The notes: generated by a model from the sequence alone, not told the origin. DNA of 64,000 bases from Solwaraspora sp. WMMD1047 (GCF_029626155.1 NZ_JARUBL010000001.1:7880816-7944815); one strand, 5' to 3'. Shown: positions 1 to 8,958, counted from the stretch's first letter. Translations and numbers: made by a program.

Positions 1-261
1 GAGTTCGAGATTGAACTGGCCGAGTTCGGTCTGGAAGGTGGGGTCGGCGATGTTGGCGAGCACCTCGTCGTTGCGCATCGCCGGCTCGGCGTGGGCGTCG
101 ACCAGGTTGAGTTCGATCTCCAGCCCGGTCATCGGCCGGTCCGCGTCGAACCCGAAGTCGTCGAGCATCAGGGCGAAGACGTCCAGGCAGCGTCGGACCT
201 TCTGCCGGTACCGGACCCGGTCCTTACGGGAGAACGCGTCGGGAGAGAAGTCCTGGCCCAT
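1..261 (-). CDS. Glutamate-cysteine ligase-like protein, N-terminal part (runs off left edge)
   Basis: The first 87 codons of a minus-strand gene are visible; the 3' part lies outside the window. The peptide starts MGQDFSPDAFSRKDRVRYRQ and carries the segment MTGLEIELNLVD followed by FQTELGQFNLEL. This matches the N-terminus of the actinobacterial carboxylate-amine/glutamate-cysteine ligase family (GCS2/YbdK-like), in which the EIE motif contributes to the ATP/metal site. The ATG at 261 has a GGAGG about 6 nt upstream, which fixes the start. The family makes gamma-glutamyl amide bonds, but the substrate cannot be read from this fragment. The next gene upstream is about 330 bp away across an intergenic stretch, so this gene is probably transcribed from its own promoter. 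Confidence 0.75.
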   Translation of the reverse strand, partial: MGQDFSPDAFSRKDRVRYRQKVRRCLDVFALMLDDFGFDADRPMTGLEIELNLVDAHAEPAMRNDEVLANIADPTFQTELGQFNLEL

Positions 262-515
262 GTGTCCTCCCCGGCGCGAGGCGGTATGTCGGCGCGACCC
301 GGTGGCCTGGCGGCACGGCCGCCGGGAAGCGCGGTGGAACTTTCACGGTATGGCTGCCGAGCGCGTCTGACCAGCCGCTATGTCTCCAACGTCAGCTGGT
401 CGTCCAGCCATGAAACGGCCGGACGGCCCGTCGGGAGCCCGTGGAGAGCATCGGCCCGCGACCACCCTGGCATACGATCTCCACCGCTCTGTCACCGGGC
501 GTCATACCCAGAGGG

Positions 516-551
516 ACGCCCCGGTCACCGTGGGCCTGGTCACCGGGGCGT
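516..551. terminator. Stem-loop downstream of the YceI gene
   Basis: The arms ACGCCCCGGTCACC (516-529) and GGTCACCGGGGCGT (538-551) pair with one central mismatch around an 8-nt loop, and the + strand continues with a short T-rich run (TTTCTC). The element sits about 40 nt beyond the stop of the minus-strand YceI gene, so it is likely its transcription terminator. The rest of the 262-587 interval shows no convincing gene. Confidence 0.5.
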
Positions 552-587
552 TTCTCGTCAGGGCGGCGGGCGCCGTCCGACCGGGGC

Positions 588-1169
588 TCAGCCCTGGCGG
601 ATCGCCTCCCCCTCGATCTCGATCTTGACCTTCTTGCCGACCAGCACGCCGCCGCTCTCAATGGCGACGTTCCAGGTCAGACCGAAGTCCTCACGGTCGA
701 TCTCGGCGGTGGCGGAGAAGCCGAACACCTCCTGGCCGTAAGGGCTGGTGCCGGCGCCCTCGAACTCGACCTGGAGGTCGACGGGGCGGGTGACGTCCTT
801 GATGGTCAGCTCGCCGGCGAGGACGAACTCGTTGCCGCTGTGCGACTTCACGCCGGTGCTGCGGTACTCCAGGGTCGGGTACTTCTCGGCCTCCAGGAAG
901 TCGCCGCTGCGCAGGTGGTTGTCGCGGTCGGCCTGACCGGTGGTGATGCTCGCGGCCTGCAGGGTCGCGGTGACCGAGGAGGCCAGCGGGTCCTCGGCGA
1001 CGGTGATGGTCGCGGTGGCCTCGGCGAACTCGCCCCGGACCTTGCTCACCATCATGTGCCGGGCCACGAAGCCGACGCGCTTGTGCGCCTGGTCGAGCTC
1101 GTAGGTGCCGGCGGCCGGGATGGTGAGACCGTCCCAGGAGCGGGTAGCGGAACCGGTGCTGCTGGTCAT
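588..1169 (-). CDS. YceI-family lipid-binding protein
   Basis: The 193-residue protein is one YceI-like lipocalin-type beta-barrel. Typical features are AGTYELDQAHKRVGFVARHMMVSKVRGEF at the N-terminus (discontinuous key residues: D, H, F, H, M), the mid-region SGDFLEAEKYPTLEYRS, and LTIKDVTRPVDL. The family binds isoprenoid or other long amphipathic lipids. There is no signal peptide, so this is a cytosolic member, as is usual in actinomycetes. The ATG at 1169 has GGAAGG 8 nt upstream. It is divergent from a MarR regulator, a common pairing that suggests control by that regulator and induction by a lipophilic or oxidative signal (inference). Confidence 0.9.
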   Translation of the reverse strand: MTSSTGSATRSWDGLTIPAAGTYELDQAHKRVGFVARHMMVSKVRGEFAEATATITVAEDPLASSVTATLQAASITTGQADRDNHLRSGDFLEAEKYPTLEYRSTGVKSHSGNEFVLAGELTIKDVTRPVDLQVEFEGAGTSPYGQEVFGFSATAEIDREDFGLTWNVAIESGGVLVGKKVKIEIEGEAIRQG

Positions 1170-1220
1170 CGTGATGCCTTCCGTGAGAATTCGTTTACTG
1201 CGCCAACGACTGACGTAGCA

Positions 1221-1251
1221 ACTATAGCCAAAGCAATATTCCCCGTGTCAA
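1221..1251 (-). promoter_or_regulatory. Probable promoter of the YceI gene
   Basis: Read on the minus strand, a perfect TTGACA (complement of 1246-1251) precedes TATAGT (complement of 1221-1226) with a 19-nt spacer, slightly long but both boxes are near consensus. Transcription would start about 45 nt before the YceI ATG. The region is AT-rich compared with its surroundings. It lies between the divergent genes, so the MarR protein could bind here, but I could not identify a clean palindromic operator. Confidence 0.55.
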
Positions 1252-1270
1252 GCACTGGTACGATGGGCAG

Positions 1271-1792
1271 GTGACCGAGGAGATGAACGTCTTCGACGAC
1301 AGCCGGATCACCGCCATCGGCCTGCTCGTCGAGACCTACACGGGCCTGTCGGCGCGGTTCGCCGCGCAGTTCGAGGCGCACGGGCTCTCGGCGGTGGAGT
1401 TCGAGGTGCTGATGCGGCTGGCCCGATCCCCCGGCCACCAACTCCGGATGACCGACCTGGCCGCCCAGACCTCCCTCTCCACCAGCGGCGTCACCCGGGT
1501 GGTGGACCGGATGGAACGGGACGGCCTGCTCACCCGCCGGGCCTGCCCGTCCGACCGCCGCAGCTCGTACGCCGTGGTGACCGCGGCCGGCCGGAAACGG
1601 CTGGATGAGACGCTGCCCGGCCATCTGGAGCTGATCGAGCAGTGGTTCACCGGACAGCTCGACCCGATGGCGCTCTGTGGTCTGCTGGACGCCCTGCGCA
1701 AGGTCCGGGACGCAGTCCATCCGGGCGCCGTCGCCGGCAGCGCGGGTGGCCTGGAGCACGCCACCGAGGAGGCGACCGAGCCGGCCCGGTGA
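1271..1792 (+). CDS. MarR-family transcriptional regulator
   Basis: This 173-residue winged-helix regulator has the MarR layout: an N-terminal dimerisation helix, then EFEVLMRLARSPGHQLRMTD, the recognition helix region LAAQTSLSTSGVTRVVDRME, and the wing RDGLLTRRACPSDRRSSYAVVT, ending in helical dimerisation segments. MarR proteins dissociate from DNA upon binding phenolic or oxidised ligands. A GTG at 1271 is chosen because a TACGAT -10 box ends exactly 6 nt before it, indicating a leaderless transcript; an in-frame ATG at 1283 is the alternative. It is divergent from YceI and probably controls it and itself. Confidence 0.88.
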   Translation: MTEEMNVFDDSRITAIGLLVETYTGLSARFAAQFEAHGLSAVEFEVLMRLARSPGHQLRMTDLAAQTSLSTSGVTRVVDRMERDGLLTRRACPSDRRSSYAVVTAAGRKRLDETLPGHLELIEQWFTGQLDPMALCGLLDALRKVRDAVHPGAVAGSAGGLEHATEEATEPAR

Positions 1793-1953
1793 CGGACCAC
1801 GCCTGATCCGGTGACACCCGGTGCGCGGGATTCTCCCGTACCGGCAGAAAGACCGGCAGAACCCACGTGGCCACCTCCGCAATTACCCCCTTATGCCGCC
1901 AAGGGGGCAGAACTACTGGCTACTGTACGTCTGGGAGCAGGGGGGCTCCGCGA

Positions 1954-2014
1954 GGTGGCGCGGGCGAGGAAATACGAGGGGCTCTGTCGGGGGGCTTGTC
2001 TCGCCCGCGCCACC
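1954..2014. terminator. Perfect 15-bp inverted repeat at operon end
   Basis: GGTGGCGCGGGCGAG (1954-1968) and its exact reverse complement CTCGCCCGCGCCACC (2000-2014) flank a 31-nt loop. The element starts 19 nt beyond the stop codon of the minus-strand regulator ending at 2033. No T-tract follows, which is normal for actinobacterial terminators. It may also stop transcripts from the MarR gene on the other side. Confidence 0.6.
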
Positions 2015-2032
2015 CCGGAGCAGCTCAGATGA

Positions 2033-4939
2033 TCAATCTTGGCGGTCGGCCAGCTCGGCGCGACGCGGCCCCGGTATCCGCACCCCCACCGACCCGATCA
2101 ACGCCCGCTCCAGCGGCAGCAGGGTGATGGCACCCTCCGCGCAGACCTGCTCCAGTCGGGCCAGCGCGTCGTCCCGCGCCTCCGGGTCGTCGCTGCTGGC
2201 CACCAGGCCGACCAGCGACTCGACCACGTCCCGCAGATCACGACACCCCTGGTACGCCTGCGCGGCGGCGCCGAACCACTCCGCCGCCCACTCCCGATCG
2301 CCCCGGCGCAGGGCGAGCGTCGCCTCGATCAGGGCGCAGATGCCGTCATCCCGGTACGCCATGCCATCGTCACGCGGCTCCGCACCGTCCTTGCCGCCGG
2401 CCCGCAGATCGACCAGGACGGCGACCGCGGCGTCCAACTGGCCGTCCTGCGCCAGGGCCAGCCCGATGGTCCCGAGCATCCGGCGCCGGTGGCCGGGATC
2501 ACCCAGCTCGGCCAGCGCGGCGAGGACCCGCCTCCCCTGGTTGACGGCGTCCGGGTAGCGCCCGTCGAGCCGGGCCACCTCGGCCAGGTTCGCCCGGGCC
2601 AGCACCCGCAGCCGCTCGTCGCCGCACTGCGCGGCGAGCCGGTCGACCGCCGCCAGCCGGCGCCGGGCCGCGGCCAGATCACCGACCCGGATCTCATGCC
2701 AGGTGAGGTTGTTCTGGGCGACCGCCATGTCCCGGACCCGCCCGTGCCGGCTGGCCAGTTCGAGCACGGCCAGGCCGTGCTGCCGGGCCTGCTCGTACCC
2801 GCCGAGCGCCACCCACAGCCCGCAGAGCACCGACCGGGCCGCCAACTCGCCCGGCACGTCGGCCAACCGCTGGAACTCGGCCAACGCGGACCGCACCGCC
2901 GGCAACTCCTCCGGGCCGGCGCCATGCTCCTGGGCGAGCTGGGCCACCCCCACCTGGGCCCAGGCCCGCACGGCCGGATCCGCGTCATCGGTACGCGGAT
3001 CGGCCAGCAGCCGGCGCAACCACCGCCGGCCCGCCACGTCCCGACCCCGGAACCGCCACCACCTGGTGAGGCTCGCGGCCAGCGCCAACGCGGTGTGCGG
3101 ATCGTCACTGGCCGAGTGCGACAGAGCCGCCCACAGATCGCTTGTCACCTCGTCGAGCCGGCCGACCGCCCCGACCAGGTTCGCGCCCGCCAGCTCGGTG
3201 GCGGATCGGGCGGCCAGCCGGGCCATCACCACCGCGTGCCGGCGCCGGATCGCGGCCAGCTCCCCGTTCGCCGCCGCCCGCTCGGCCGCGAAGTCGCGCA
3301 CCACGTCCACCAGCCGGAACCGGAACTGGGTGGCCCCCCGGGCGCTGAGCAACCCGAGCGCCAGCAGCCGGTCGAGCAGCGGCACCGGGTCGACGTCCCG
3401 GCCGAGGGCCGGCGGGCCGGGCAGCCCGCCCCGGCCGGGGGCCGGCGGGTCGGCGGTGAGCGGGTCGGACGTCGCGGCCCGGCCGACGGCTGGCGGCGCG
3501 CCGTCCTCCTCGGCCAGCATCTCCTCGGCCAGCTCCAGCGACCAGCGGTTGCGGAACACCGCGAGCCGGCGGACCGCGGCCCGCTCGTCCGGCGCCAGGA
3601 GCCGATAGCTGGCCGCCACCGCGTCCCGCAGGGTCAGCGCGACCGCCGCCCGGGCCACCGGCGGCCGGGCCAGGTCCAGGACCCGGTTGCCGTACCGGCC
3701 CAGGATCTCGTTCAGGTCCAGGATGTTGCCACGGGCCGCGGCCAGTTCGATGGCGAGCGGCAGTCCACCGAGCCGGCGGACCAGGCCGATCAGGGCGGGC
3801 ACCTCGTCGGGCTGGGGCGGCTCGCGGCGAACCTGGCGAAGCCGGGCGAGCAGCAGCTCAGCGGCCGGATATCGGGCGACCTCGGAGAGCTCGGTGGCGA
3901 TGTCGGCGGGCGGCACCTCAAGCGGCGCGACCGGCCAGACCAACTCGCCCGGCAATCCGACCGGGTGCCGCCCGGTGGTCAGCACCCGCAGCCCCGGGGC
4001 GGTCCGGACCAACCACTGCAGGGCCTCGGCCACCGCCCCGGGCGACCGCTCGACGGCATCCACCAGCAGCAGGCACGGCGCGTCGGCGAGCCGCTCGGGC
4101 AGATCGGCGGCCCGGCCGACCCCGAAGACCGTCGCGGTGGCCGAGAGCACGTCGCTCTCCGTCGACTCCTCGGTGATCACGATCCCGGCGATGCCACCCG
4201 GATGCCACTCGGCGAGGCGGTGGGCGACCGCCAGGGCCAGGCAGGTCTTGCCGACCCCGGCCAGCCCGACCAGGCTGACGACCGCGGGCGCCGGGTCCTC
4301 GGTGAAACCCGGACCGGGTACGCCGGTCCCGGTCAGCGCGGCGGCCACCTCGGCCACGTCGCCGTCGCGTCCGATCAGCTCGCCCGGTACCGGCAACCCC
4401 AGCCCGGCCCGGGCGCCCGGACCGATCCCGGCCGACCCGCCCCCGACCCGCCGACCCCCACCCGGCCGGCCCCCGGCCGGCCCGCCAGCGACCTCGCCGC
4501 CACCACCCGACCCGCCACCACCCGACCCGCCACCACCCGATCCGCCACCGTCCGGCCCGCCCTCACCCGGCCCGCCCTCACCCGGCCCGTCGGATCCGCC
4601 GGGTGGCGGTGCCGGATTGCCCGCTGGCGCGGTGGACCGGAGGCCGGTCGCGCCGCCGTCGCGGGGATACCCGTCGATCGACCCCGGACCGGACCGGCGG
4701 GCGGCGGCGGCGAACTCGGACCGGTCGCTCCCCGCCATCCCCAGCGCCGCGGCGAGCAGTTCGACGGTGGTCCGCTGCGGCCGCTGGGATCTGCCCCGCT
4801 CCAGGTCACGCACGGTGCGGACCCCGACGCCGGCCCGCTCGGCCAGCTCCGCCTGGGTCAGGCCAGCCTGCCGCCGACGGGTCCGCAGCAGGTCGCTGAA
4901 GCCGGCCGGAACCTGGTCACCGCCATGATCCCGGTTCAT
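2033..4939 (-). CDS. XRE-HTH / NB-ARC ATPase / TPR regulator
   Basis: This 968-residue AfsR-like regulator begins with an XRE-type HTH (about residues 12-68: LLRTRRRQAGLTQAELAERA, then GVRTVRDLERGRSQRP). A Gly/Ser-rich linker (about 90-190) contains several GGGGS-type units. An NB-ARC/STAND ATPase follows with Walker A LVGLAGVGKTCLAL (near 233) and a hydrophobic Walker B (CLLLVDAV). The C-terminal third is alpha-helical TPR-like repeats rich in Ala/Arg/Leu. STAND proteins of this type act as ligand-gated switches; the signal is unknown. I chose the ATG at 4939 (MNRDHGGDQ), 14 codons inside the longest frame; neither start has a clear Shine-Dalgarno. It overlaps the 3' end of the MMPL gene by 23 bp, so the two are probably co-transcribed, with the exporter first. 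Confidence 0.82.
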   Translation of the reverse strand: MNRDHGGDQVPAGFSDLLRTRRRQAGLTQAELAERAGVGVRTVRDLERGRSQRPQRTTVELLAAALGMAGSDRSEFAAAARRSGPGSIDGYPRDGGATGLRSTAPAGNPAPPPGGSDGPGEGGPGEGGPDGGGSGGGGSGGGGSGGGGEVAGGPAGGRPGGGRRVGGGSAGIGPGARAGLGLPVPGELIGRDGDVAEVAAALTGTGVPGPGFTEDPAPAVVSLVGLAGVGKTCLALAVAHRLAEWHPGGIAGIVITEESTESDVLSATATVFGVGRAADLPERLADAPCLLLVDAVERSPGAVAEALQWLVRTAPGLRVLTTGRHPVGLPGELVWPVAPLEVPPADIATELSEVARYPAAELLLARLRQVRREPPQPDEVPALIGLVRRLGGLPLAIELAAARGNILDLNEILGRYGNRVLDLARPPVARAAVALTLRDAVAASYRLLAPDERAAVRRLAVFRNRWSLELAEEMLAEEDGAPPAVGRAATSDPLTADPPAPGRGGLPGPPALGRDVDPVPLLDRLLALGLLSARGATQFRFRLVDVVRDFAAERAAANGELAAIRRRHAVVMARLAARSATELAGANLVGAVGRLDEVTSDLWAALSHSASDDPHTALALAASLTRWWRFRGRDVAGRRWLRRLLADPRTDDADPAVRAWAQVGVAQLAQEHGAGPEELPAVRSALAEFQRLADVPGELAARSVLCGLWVALGGYEQARQHGLAVLELASRHGRVRDMAVAQNNLTWHEIRVGDLAAARRRLAAVDRLAAQCGDERLRVLARANLAEVARLDGRYPDAVNQGRRVLAALAELGDPGHRRRMLGTIGLALAQDGQLDAAVAVLVDLRAGGKDGAEPRDDGMAYRDDGICALIEATLALRRGDREWAAEWFGAAAQAYQGCRDLRDVVESLVGLVASSDDPEARDDALARLEQVCAEGAITLLPLERALIGSVGVRIPGPRRAELADRQD
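4499..4590 (+). repeat. 15-bp tandem repeats encoding a GGGGS-like linker
   Basis: Three near-identical 15-bp units (CCACCACCCGACCCG type) are followed by two units of CCCTCACCCGGCCCG type. On the minus strand they encode the flexible Gly/Ser and Glu/Gly/Pro linker joining the HTH to the ATPase of the regulator at 2033-4939. Copy number is likely to vary between strains through slippage. Confidence 0.75.
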
Positions 4940-7277
4940 GGGCTGGAAGCGTACGCAGGCCCTCCGTCGGGGGGCAGCCATTCGTCGATTGGCCGACCCG
5001 GGATCGGGCGGATAGCCGACAGATCTGATCGTGCAGCCGGCGTAGCGGTGCCGGCGCCCACCAGTTCCAGCGGCCGAGCAGGCTCATCGTCGCCGGCAGC
5101 AGCAGGCCGCGGACCACCGTCACGTCGATGATCACCGCGACCGCCATCCCGAACCCGATCTCCTTCACCGCGGTCAGCTCGCCGAGCAGGAAGCCGAGAA
5201 ACACGATGACCATGCAGACCGCGGCGGCGGTCACCACCGGCCCGGTCCGGGTGATCCCGGCGAGCACCGCCCGGTCACTCGCCCGCGCCGCGGCCGAACC
5301 CGGCGGCCGGCGATCCCACTCCTCCCGGATCCGGGCCAGCAGGAACACCTCGTAGTCCATGGTGAGCCCGAAGACGAAGACGAAGAGCAGGATCGGGGTG
5401 GTCAGGTCGATCGCCCCCCAGGGCTCGACGCCGAGCAGGCCGGCACCGACCCCCCACTGGAAGACCACCACGAGTACGCCGAGCGTGGCGAGCACGGTCA
5501 GCGCGTTGAGCAGCAGCGCCTTCACCGGAATGAGCACCGACCCGGTCAACGCGAAGAGCAGCACGCCGGTGACGAGCAGCAGCACCAGCACGGCCAGCGG
5601 CAGCCGGTCGGCCACCGAGGAGCGGTAGTCGACGAGTTCGGCGGCGGCCCCGCCGACCAGCAGGTCCACCGGGGTGTCCAGGGTCCGCACCGCCCGCACC
5701 AGGTCCCGCGACTGCGGGCCACCGGTCTCGCCGGCCGGGATCAGGTCGATCACCAGCGCCGCGCCGGGCACGTCCGGGCGCGGTCGCATCTGCTCGACGT
5801 GCGGCAGCGCGTTGAGCTGGTTGAGCAGGTCCCGGACCTCGGCGGTGGCCGGGTCGACGTCGGCCACCACCACGACCGGCGCCGCCCGCCCGCCCTCGAA
5901 GTCACGCAGCAGCACGTCGTACGCCTGGCGGGTCTCCATCGCGGCGGGCAGCGACCGGGCGTCCGAGTTGGCCAGGTTTGCCGCGGTGAGGAAGGGCAGT
6001 CCGAGCAGCAGCAGACCGGCCGCGGACCAGGTCGCGACCGGACCCGGCCGACGCTGGGCGTACCCGGCGAGCCGGCCCAGCAGGCCCGGAGCCGGACCGG
6101 CCGGATCGGGCCGACCGGCGCGGCGGTCGGCCCCCCGGTCCGACCCGGCGGCCGGCAGCGGACGCCCGGTGAGCTGGGCCGACCCGGCGGACGGTCGCCA
6201 GCGCCCGGTGAGCCGGGCCAACCCGGCGGTCGACCGCTGGCGTCCCGCGAGCAGGGTCAGGCCGCCGGCGGCCGGGATCCGCCGGTGCGACACCGCGATC
6301 AGCGCCGGCACCGCCGTCAGCCCGGCGGCCGTGGCCAGCACCACCACCAACAGGCCGCCCAGGGCCATCGCGGCCAGCAGGGGCTCGGCGAAGACGGCGA
6401 GGCCGGCCATCGCGGCGGCCACCGCCAGGCCGGAGACCAGCACCGCGCGGCCGGCGGTGGCCACCGTCCGGGCCAGCAGCTCCGCCGGCCCGGCGTCCGG
6501 CGCCCCGGCCCGCTCGTCGCGGAACCGGACGATCAGCAGCAGGGCGTAGTCCACCGCCAGCCCGATCCCGAGCAGGGTGACCACGTTGACCGTGAACTCG
6601 CTGATCGGGGTGACGGCGGTCAGCGCGTACAGCCCGAGCAGGGTGGTGGCCACCGCGGCGAGCGCCACCAGCAGCGGGATCGCCCCGGCCAGCAGGCCGC
6701 CGAGGATCACCACCAGCGCGACCAGCAGGACGCCGAGCGCGATCGACTCGCCGATCGCGGCGTCCCGGACGGCCTGGTCGGCGAAGGCCCGCTCGGCCAG
6801 CTTCTCCCCACCGACCAGCACCTGCGGCGCGTCGATCCCGCGCAGCGCGCGGACCACCCGGTCCTCCAGCCGCTCCCGCTCGGCCTCCGGCAGCCCGTCG
6901 ACCAGTTCGACCTGGACCAGGGTGCTGCGGTTGTCCGCCCCGATCCGGCCGCCCGGCGAGCTGTAGAGGTCGTCCACCTCGACCACCCCGGGCAGGGCGC
7001 GCAGCTCCGCGCCGACGGCGGTGACGCTGGCGACCAGGCCCGGGTCGTACGGGTCGCGGTCGCGCACCACCGCGACGACGGTCGGCCCTTCCGGTAGCAG
7101 CTCGTCGACCCGCCGCTCGGCCCGCTGCGACTCGGCGTCGGGCCGTAGCCCGTCGGTGCTGGTCAGCCGGTCGAAGACCGGACCGCCCAGGGCGGCGCCG
7201 GCGACGGTGAGCAGCAGCCAGCCGGCCAGGACCGGCCAGCGCCAACGGTGGACCGACCGACCGAGCGCGTGCAACAT
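4917..7277 (-). CDS. MMPL-family RND transporter
   Basis: The 786-residue protein has the duplicated MMPL layout: an N-terminal membrane helix (WPVLAGWLLLTVAGAALGG), a large extracytoplasmic loop, and a bundle of five to six helices containing NVVTLLGIGLAVDYALLLIV. A second TM-loop-TM half contains PILLFVFVFGLTMDYEVFLLAR. The Asp-Tyr pairs in the two GLxxDYxxxL motifs are the proton-relay residues of MMPL/RND exporters. Such proteins export lipids, siderophores or small molecules across the cytoplasmic membrane. The ATG at 7277 has AGGAGG 7 nt upstream; upstream codons in the same frame are ignored. A Pro/Ala/Arg-rich cytoplasmic insert (about 320-390, with repeated RLTGRWRPSAGSAQLTGR-like segments) follows the first membrane half. 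It probably forms an operon with the regulator at 2033-4939. Confidence 0.88.
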   Translation of the reverse strand: MLHALGRSVHRWRWPVLAGWLLLTVAGAALGGPVFDRLTSTDGLRPDAESQRAERRVDELLPEGPTVVAVVRDRDPYDPGLVASVTAVGAELRALPGVVEVDDLYSSPGGRIGADNRSTLVQVELVDGLPEAERERLEDRVVRALRGIDAPQVLVGGEKLAERAFADQAVRDAAIGESIALGVLLVALVVILGGLLAGAIPLLVALAAVATTLLGLYALTAVTPISEFTVNVVTLLGIGLAVDYALLLIVRFRDERAGAPDAGPAELLARTVATAGRAVLVSGLAVAAAMAGLAVFAEPLLAAMALGGLLVVVLATAAGLTAVPALIAVSHRRIPAAGGLTLLAGRQRSTAGLARLTGRWRPSAGSAQLTGRPLPAAGSDRGADRRAGRPDPAGPAPGLLGRLAGYAQRRPGPVATWSAAGLLLLGLPFLTAANLANSDARSLPAAMETRQAYDVLLRDFEGGRAAPVVVVADVDPATAEVRDLLNQLNALPHVEQMRPRPDVPGAALVIDLIPAGETGGPQSRDLVRAVRTLDTPVDLLVGGAAAELVDYRSSVADRLPLAVLVLLLVTGVLLFALTGSVLIPVKALLLNALTVLATLGVLVVVFQWGVGAGLLGVEPWGAIDLTTPILLFVFVFGLTMDYEVFLLARIREEWDRRPPGSAAARASDRAVLAGITRTGPVVTAAAVCMVIVFLGFLLGELTAVKEIGFGMAVAVIIDVTVVRGLLLPATMSLLGRWNWWAPAPLRRLHDQICRLSARSRVGQSTNGCPPTEGLRTLPAHEPGSWR

Positions 7278-7431
7278 CGACGATCCCTCCTGGCGGTGCC
7301 CCGGCCGACCGGGCACCGGGCGGGGCGGCGCCCGCCCGCCGCCCCACCCGCAGATGCAAGCACGCTCCGGCGGCCCGGCCAACCCGCGACCGGCCAATGC
7401 GGTCATACCGCTACGGCCAGTTCACCCTCGG

Positions 7432-8304
7432 TCAGGAGAGCCAGTCCTCGATGGCCAGTACCGCCAGCCGGGTGAACTCGTCGTGCAGGTCCGGGACGGT
7501 CTCCGCACCCTCCCAGCCGGCATCCCGCAGCACCGTCACCACCGGGCCGACCCGGACCACCGAGACCAGGTTCGTCGCGGTGCCGCTCGGGTTCCCCTCG
7601 ATGTCGAGCTGGCCCGTCCGCACCTCGATCAGCAACGTCCCGTCGGCGCGTTGGCCGGTGTCGAGCAGCCGGTAGCGGGCCGTCAGATCACCCTCGTTGC
7701 CGGTCGGACAGTCCCGGACGACTTCGGCGAGCTGGGTCATGAAGGCCGCCGCTCCGGTGCCCCGGTAGCTGGTGATCGTCTGGTAGAGGATCCCCTGCGG
7801 GACGTAGTCGGCGGTGTCCTGCGGTCGCTTGTAGACGTGTCCCATGGTCACCCGGTCCAGGATCGACCGGTCGCTGGCGAAGTCGGCCCCGCAGAGTTCC
7901 GGCAGCACCTCCGCGCCCTCACGGAGGGATCGCGGCCCCTCCTTCATGGTGTTCTCGGGCTGGACGAAGAAGGCCCGGTCCGAAATCTGGGCCGGCGGGT
8001 CGACCGACGGGGTCGGCGGCGGCGGGTCGACCGACGGGGTCGGCGACGGCGTGGGCGTGCCGGTCGGGGTGCCGTCGGGGCTCGGGGTGGTGCCGACGTA
8101 CGGTCCGGCCCGGTCCGTCCCGACCAGCACGGCGTTGGCGGTGGCCACCGTGCCGGCCACCGCGAGGACCGCCCCGGCGACGGCGACGGTGGCCCGGACC
8201 CGGGCCCGCCGGTCGGCGCGTCGACGCAGCTCGGCCGGCGGGGGCAGCGCGCCGACGCGGCCGGCGGTCACCAGCTCCGCATACCTGCGGTCGAGGTCAG
8301 ACAT
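7432..8304 (-). CDS. Membrane-anchored partner (probable anti-sigma factor) of the SigE-family sigma
   Basis: The 290-residue protein has a short cytoplasmic N-terminus (MSDLDRRYAELVTAG, then an Arg-rich stretch) and one membrane helix (about 38-60, VAVAGAVLAVAGTVATANAV). A Pro/Thr/Ser linker with two copies of PTPSVDPPP follows, then an extracytoplasmic domain of about 190 residues with two Cys (GLC-type, CGADF and RDCPTGN). It overlaps the sigma gene by 8 bp and has GGAGG 6 nt before the ATG. Position and topology suggest an anti-sigma or sensor role; no zinc-binding anti-sigma motif is visible, so this is inference. The extracytoplasmic domain is not one I recognise. Confidence 0.65.
   Translation of the reverse strand: MSDLDRRYAELVTAGRVGALPPPAELRRRADRRARVRATVAVAGAVLAVAGTVATANAVLVGTDRAGPYVGTTPSPDGTPTGTPTPSPTPSVDPPPPTPSVDPPAQISDRAFFVQPENTMKEGPRSLREGAEVLPELCGADFASDRSILDRVTMGHVYKRPQDTADYVPQGILYQTITSYRGTGAAAFMTQLAEVVRDCPTGNEGDLTARYRLLDTGQRADGTLLIEVRTGQLDIEGNPSGTATNLVSVVRVGPVVTVLRDAGWEGAETVPDLHDEFTRLAVLAIEDWLS
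7994..8045 (+). repeat. Two-copy 27-bp-period repeat in the membrane protein linker
   Basis: A 25-bp segment beginning GGCGGGTCGACCGACGGGGT occurs at 7994-8018 and again at 8021-8045. It encodes the duplicated Pro/Thr/Ser stalk (PTPSVDPP) of the minus-strand membrane protein at 7432-8304. Confidence 0.7.
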
Positions 8305-8863
8305 CGCGCACCTCCAGTTCGCGGCTCGGGTCGAGGTCGACGAGAATGGCGGCCAGCCCGGTCCGGCCCCGGGAGAGCCAGGACTTGACGGTGCCGGCCG
8401 GGACGGACGCCTCCTTGGCGATCTCGTCCACGGACATGTCGTAGAGGTAGTGCAGGGCGAGTGCCTGGCGGTGGTTGGCGGGCAGTTGCCGCAGCGCCCC
8501 TACCAGCAGGACGGTGTCCTCGCCCGGCGGGTCGGTGACGTCGGAGACCGGGCCGCGGCGGGTGAGGGTGGCGCGCAGGCCGCGCAGCCGCCGCCAGCGG
8601 TCGGTGGTCAGCCGGCTGATCACCAGCCGGGTCCACGCCTCCGGCGCCGGGTGGTCGACCAGCGTGCGCCACTGCCGCCAGGCCCTCGCGTACGCCTCCT
8701 GGACGATGTCCTCAGCCTCGGCGCGGTCGCCGGTGACGGCGATCGTGTAGCCGAGCAGGCGCGGTGAGGTCACCCGGTAGAACTCGTCGAAGCTGTCCGG
8801 GTCCCGCAACTCCCACCACCCGTCCCTGCCCGTCGGCCGGCTCTCTTCCGCTCGGCCGGTCAT
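8297..8863 (-). CDS. SigE-family ECF RNA polymerase sigma factor
   Basis: The protein has about 188 residues with both ECF sigma regions. Region 2 is FDEFYRVTSPRLLGYTIAV followed by GDRAEAEDIVQEAYARAWRQW. Region 4 is ALRQLPANHRQALALHYLYD and MSVDEIAKEASVPAGTVKSW, with the usual promoter-recognition helix. The order sigma then membrane protein, overlapping by 8 bp, is typical of an ECF sigma with its cognate regulator. The ATG at 8863 is preferred; a start at 8899 adds 12 residues. Neither has a recognisable Shine-Dalgarno. Confidence 0.88.
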   Translation of the reverse strand: MTGRAEESRPTGRDGWWELRDPDSFDEFYRVTSPRLLGYTIAVTGDRAEAEDIVQEAYARAWRQWRTLVDHPAPEAWTRLVISRLTTDRWRRLRGLRATLTRRGPVSDVTDPPGEDTVLLVGALRQLPANHRQALALHYLYDMSVDEIAKEASVPAGTVKSWLSRGRTGLAAILVDLDPSRELEVRDV

Positions 8864-8958
8864 ACCGGAGTTACGGCCGACCGGCCCGATCGGTTGCATC
8901 CCGTGCCCGAGTATCGGGGCTCATGTTTCCGGGTGCGGGTCGGACCTACCCTGGCGGG

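Noticed and set aside
1170-1270. MarR operator
   Set aside because: Repeated AGCAA-type words occur but no convincing inverted repeat could be drawn, so only the promoter boxes are reported.
2039-5131. An uninterrupted + strand reading frame of about 1000 codons antisense to the XRE-STAND regulator
   Set aside because: Its translation is Pro/Arg/Gly/Gln-rich without any domain. Such frames are a by-product of very high GC and appear opposite most genes here (for example opposite the EssC-type gene and opposite the TPR gene).
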